In this document: positions 6,826 through 7,528 of the stretch, in pieces
Position numbering within the stretch: position 1 is the first letter of the stretch
Layout of the letters: each line of letters opens with the position of its first letter
Assembly (NCBI GenBank): GCA_024511395.1
Contig: JANELJ010000103.1
Span: 1 to 7,528, forward strand
DNA: 7,528 nt
Direction: 5' to 3'
Origin: Gammaproteobacteria bacterium
GTDB taxonomy: Bacteria; Pseudomonadota; Gammaproteobacteria; GRL18
Position numbers and translations under genes: made by a program
The notes under the pieces: model-generated
Seen by the model: only the letters and a program-made list of their open reading frames with translations
Told to the model about the DNA's origin: nothing
Databases searched by the model: none

Positions 6826-7425
6826 ATGATATGCTTTGCACATCTGAATCATCCGGTACAGACCATGACTGCCGCCCCTTTAACTTCTACTATCACTCCT
6901 GATACAGCCCCCGGTACGACACCTGACACATCCCCTGTTGATAGCCCTGAACTGCACAAATTAAGATACGGCACCGGCAATTTTGCCATCTGGTTTCTGA
7001 TTATTATTGAACTGACTGAGTTTGCCTTTTTCTTTATTGTTTTTCTTATCGGCAAGGCCCATTATCCGGATATTTTTTATCAGGGACCGCCCCGGCTCAA
7101 TACCATGGCCGTCATGTTTAATACTCTGACCCTGATCACCGGCAGCTTTGGTGTTGCCCGCGCCGTGGCGGCTATCGGTCGGGATGATCGCCGCTCAGCC
7201 AAAATATTTTTATGGCTGACTTTTTTTATGGGCGCCGCTTATTGTGTTATTAAAATCTGGGAATATGAATGGAATGTTGCCTCAGGTTTTGATTCCTCCA
7301 CCAATTATTTTTTTGGCATTTACTATTATCTGACCTTTAACCATTTTGTACATGTATTAATGGGAATGAGTGTTATTTTATGGGTCAGGGCGGGAGCATA
7401 CTTTGAACAAAATTTAACCAAATAA
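6826..7425 (+). CDS. Haem-copper oxidase subunit III family protein (NorE-like), 3' end apparently truncated
   Basis: With the ATG at 6826 the product is 199 residues. A Pro/Thr-rich polar N-terminus (about 13-42) precedes four hydrophobic segments: FAIWFLIIIELTEFAFFFIV (53-76), TMAVMFNTLTLITGSFGVA (about 91-114), FLWLTFFMGAAYCVIKIW (127-147) and FFGIYYYLTFNHFVHVLMGM (162-187). The K-x-W-E-Y motif at 143-147 and the H-x-x-H pair at 173-176 in segment four are typical of small subunit III proteins such as NorE, inner-membrane partners of nitric oxide reductase or oxidases. The family normally ends with a further helix of the form YWHFVDxVWxxLFPLxY; here the protein stops about 12 residues after segment four, where an antisense transposase end overlaps it. 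It is therefore probably truncated. No norB, norC or other oxidase gene is in the window, so its partner is unknown. The start could also be 6865. Confidence 0.8.
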   Translation: MICFAHLNHPVQTMTAAPLTSTITPDTAPGTTPDTSPVDSPELHKLRYGTGNFAIWFLIIIELTEFAFFFIVFLIGKAHYPDIFYQGPPRLNTMAVMFNTLTLITGSFGVARAVAAIGRDDRRSAKIFLWLTFFMGAAYCVIKIWEYEWNVASGFDSSTNYFFGIYYYLTFNHFVHVLMGMSVILWVRAGAYFEQNLTK

Positions 7426-7528
7426 TAATTTGGCCCGCATATCATCATCCCATGCTGCCCGTTTTAGTTTACCTTTCATACTGTCTTTAACAGGAGACAG
7501 TTTAGCGATATTAAGCGCAAAACGTCGA
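7386..7528 (-). mobile_element. Probable end of an ISAs1-type insertion sequence
   Basis: The transposase C-terminus on the minus strand ends at 7414, so the element's terminus should lie a little to the left. The bases CAGGG at 7386-7390 suit an ISAs1-type terminus, many of which start with CA, and this point coincides with the loss of subunit III family sequence. The exact boundary is a guess, since the other end is outside the window. Confidence 0.4.
7414..7528 (-). CDS. ISAs1-type transposase, C-terminal fragment (runs in from the right edge)
   Basis: Read leftward from 7527 with the last partial codon at the edge, 37 residues precede TAA at 7416-7414: RRFALNIAKLSPVKDSMKGK followed by L-K-R-A-A-W-D-D-D-M-R-A-K-L-L-F-G. 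The pattern RRxALNxxK then a basic stretch and xAxWDDxxxxxLL is how ISAs1 and H-repeat transposases end (cut-and-paste DDE enzymes). The frame overlaps the last 12 bases of the oxidase subunit gene on the other strand. Only the extreme C-terminus is visible, so the intactness of the enzyme is unknown. The family call is from memory of the pattern. An alternative is an unrelated basic protein tail. Confidence 0.6.
   Translation of the reverse strand, partial: RRFALNIAKLSPVKDSMKGKLKRAAWDDDMRAKLLFG

Noticed and set aside
1..7528. CRISPR array, tRNA, rRNA or a defence or phage module
   Set aside because: I saw no regularly spaced direct repeats, no tRNA-like cloverleaf or rRNA sequence, and no recognisable defence or phage genes.

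Overview
The window looks like a stretch of gammaproteobacterial chromosome of moderate GC. The RluB, ScpB and PolA sequences are all of gammaproteobacterial type, and a GGDEF gene, a small conserved gene and rluB-scpB lie together. Transposase fragments at both edges, a hairpin repeat and two damaged genes point to a repeat-rich, insertion-sequence-rich genome. A marine or host-associated Oceanospirillales-type lineage (Endozoicomonas-like) would fit, but that placement is an inference and not something the sequence proves.

Layout, left to right. The first 120 bases encode, on the minus strand, the N-terminus of an IS5-type transposase that runs off the edge. An AT-rich palindrome follows. 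On the plus strand come a soluble GGDEF protein (265-1101) with a non-canonical active-site loop, then a small gene (from 1235) resembling the N-terminal domain of Ycf46-type AAA proteins. That gene is interrupted by an in-frame TAG, but its original frame runs on to 1681. There it meets rluB head-on, the two stop codons sharing one TTAA. On the minus strand lies a compact apparent operon read right to left: polA (6582-3787), scpB (3741-2731) and rluB (2721-1678), with gaps of 45 and 9 bases. polA is complete, with all three enzymatic domains intact. scpA, the usual partner gene of scpB, is not in the window, and polA lies immediately upstream of scpB.

Upstream of polA, the intergenic region holds a 140-base imperfect inverted repeat (6643-6782) that folds symmetrically about a TGAT loop; it looks like a MITE or other dispersed hairpin repeat. 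Divergent from polA is a membrane protein of the haem-copper oxidase subunit III family (NorE-like). It stops where the last transmembrane helix of the family should begin. Overlapping its 3' end on the opposite strand is the C-terminus of an apparent ISAs1-type transposase, so the oxidase gene was probably cut short by that insertion.

Functionally, polA (replication and repair), scpB (chromosome segregation) and rluB (23S rRNA pseudouridylation) are housekeeping genes. The GGDEF gene would act in c-di-GMP signalling. I found no convincing rRNA, tRNA, CRISPR array or defence system, and no clear sign of a wholly new system. The notable points are the insertion-sequence and repeat structure and the two broken genes.
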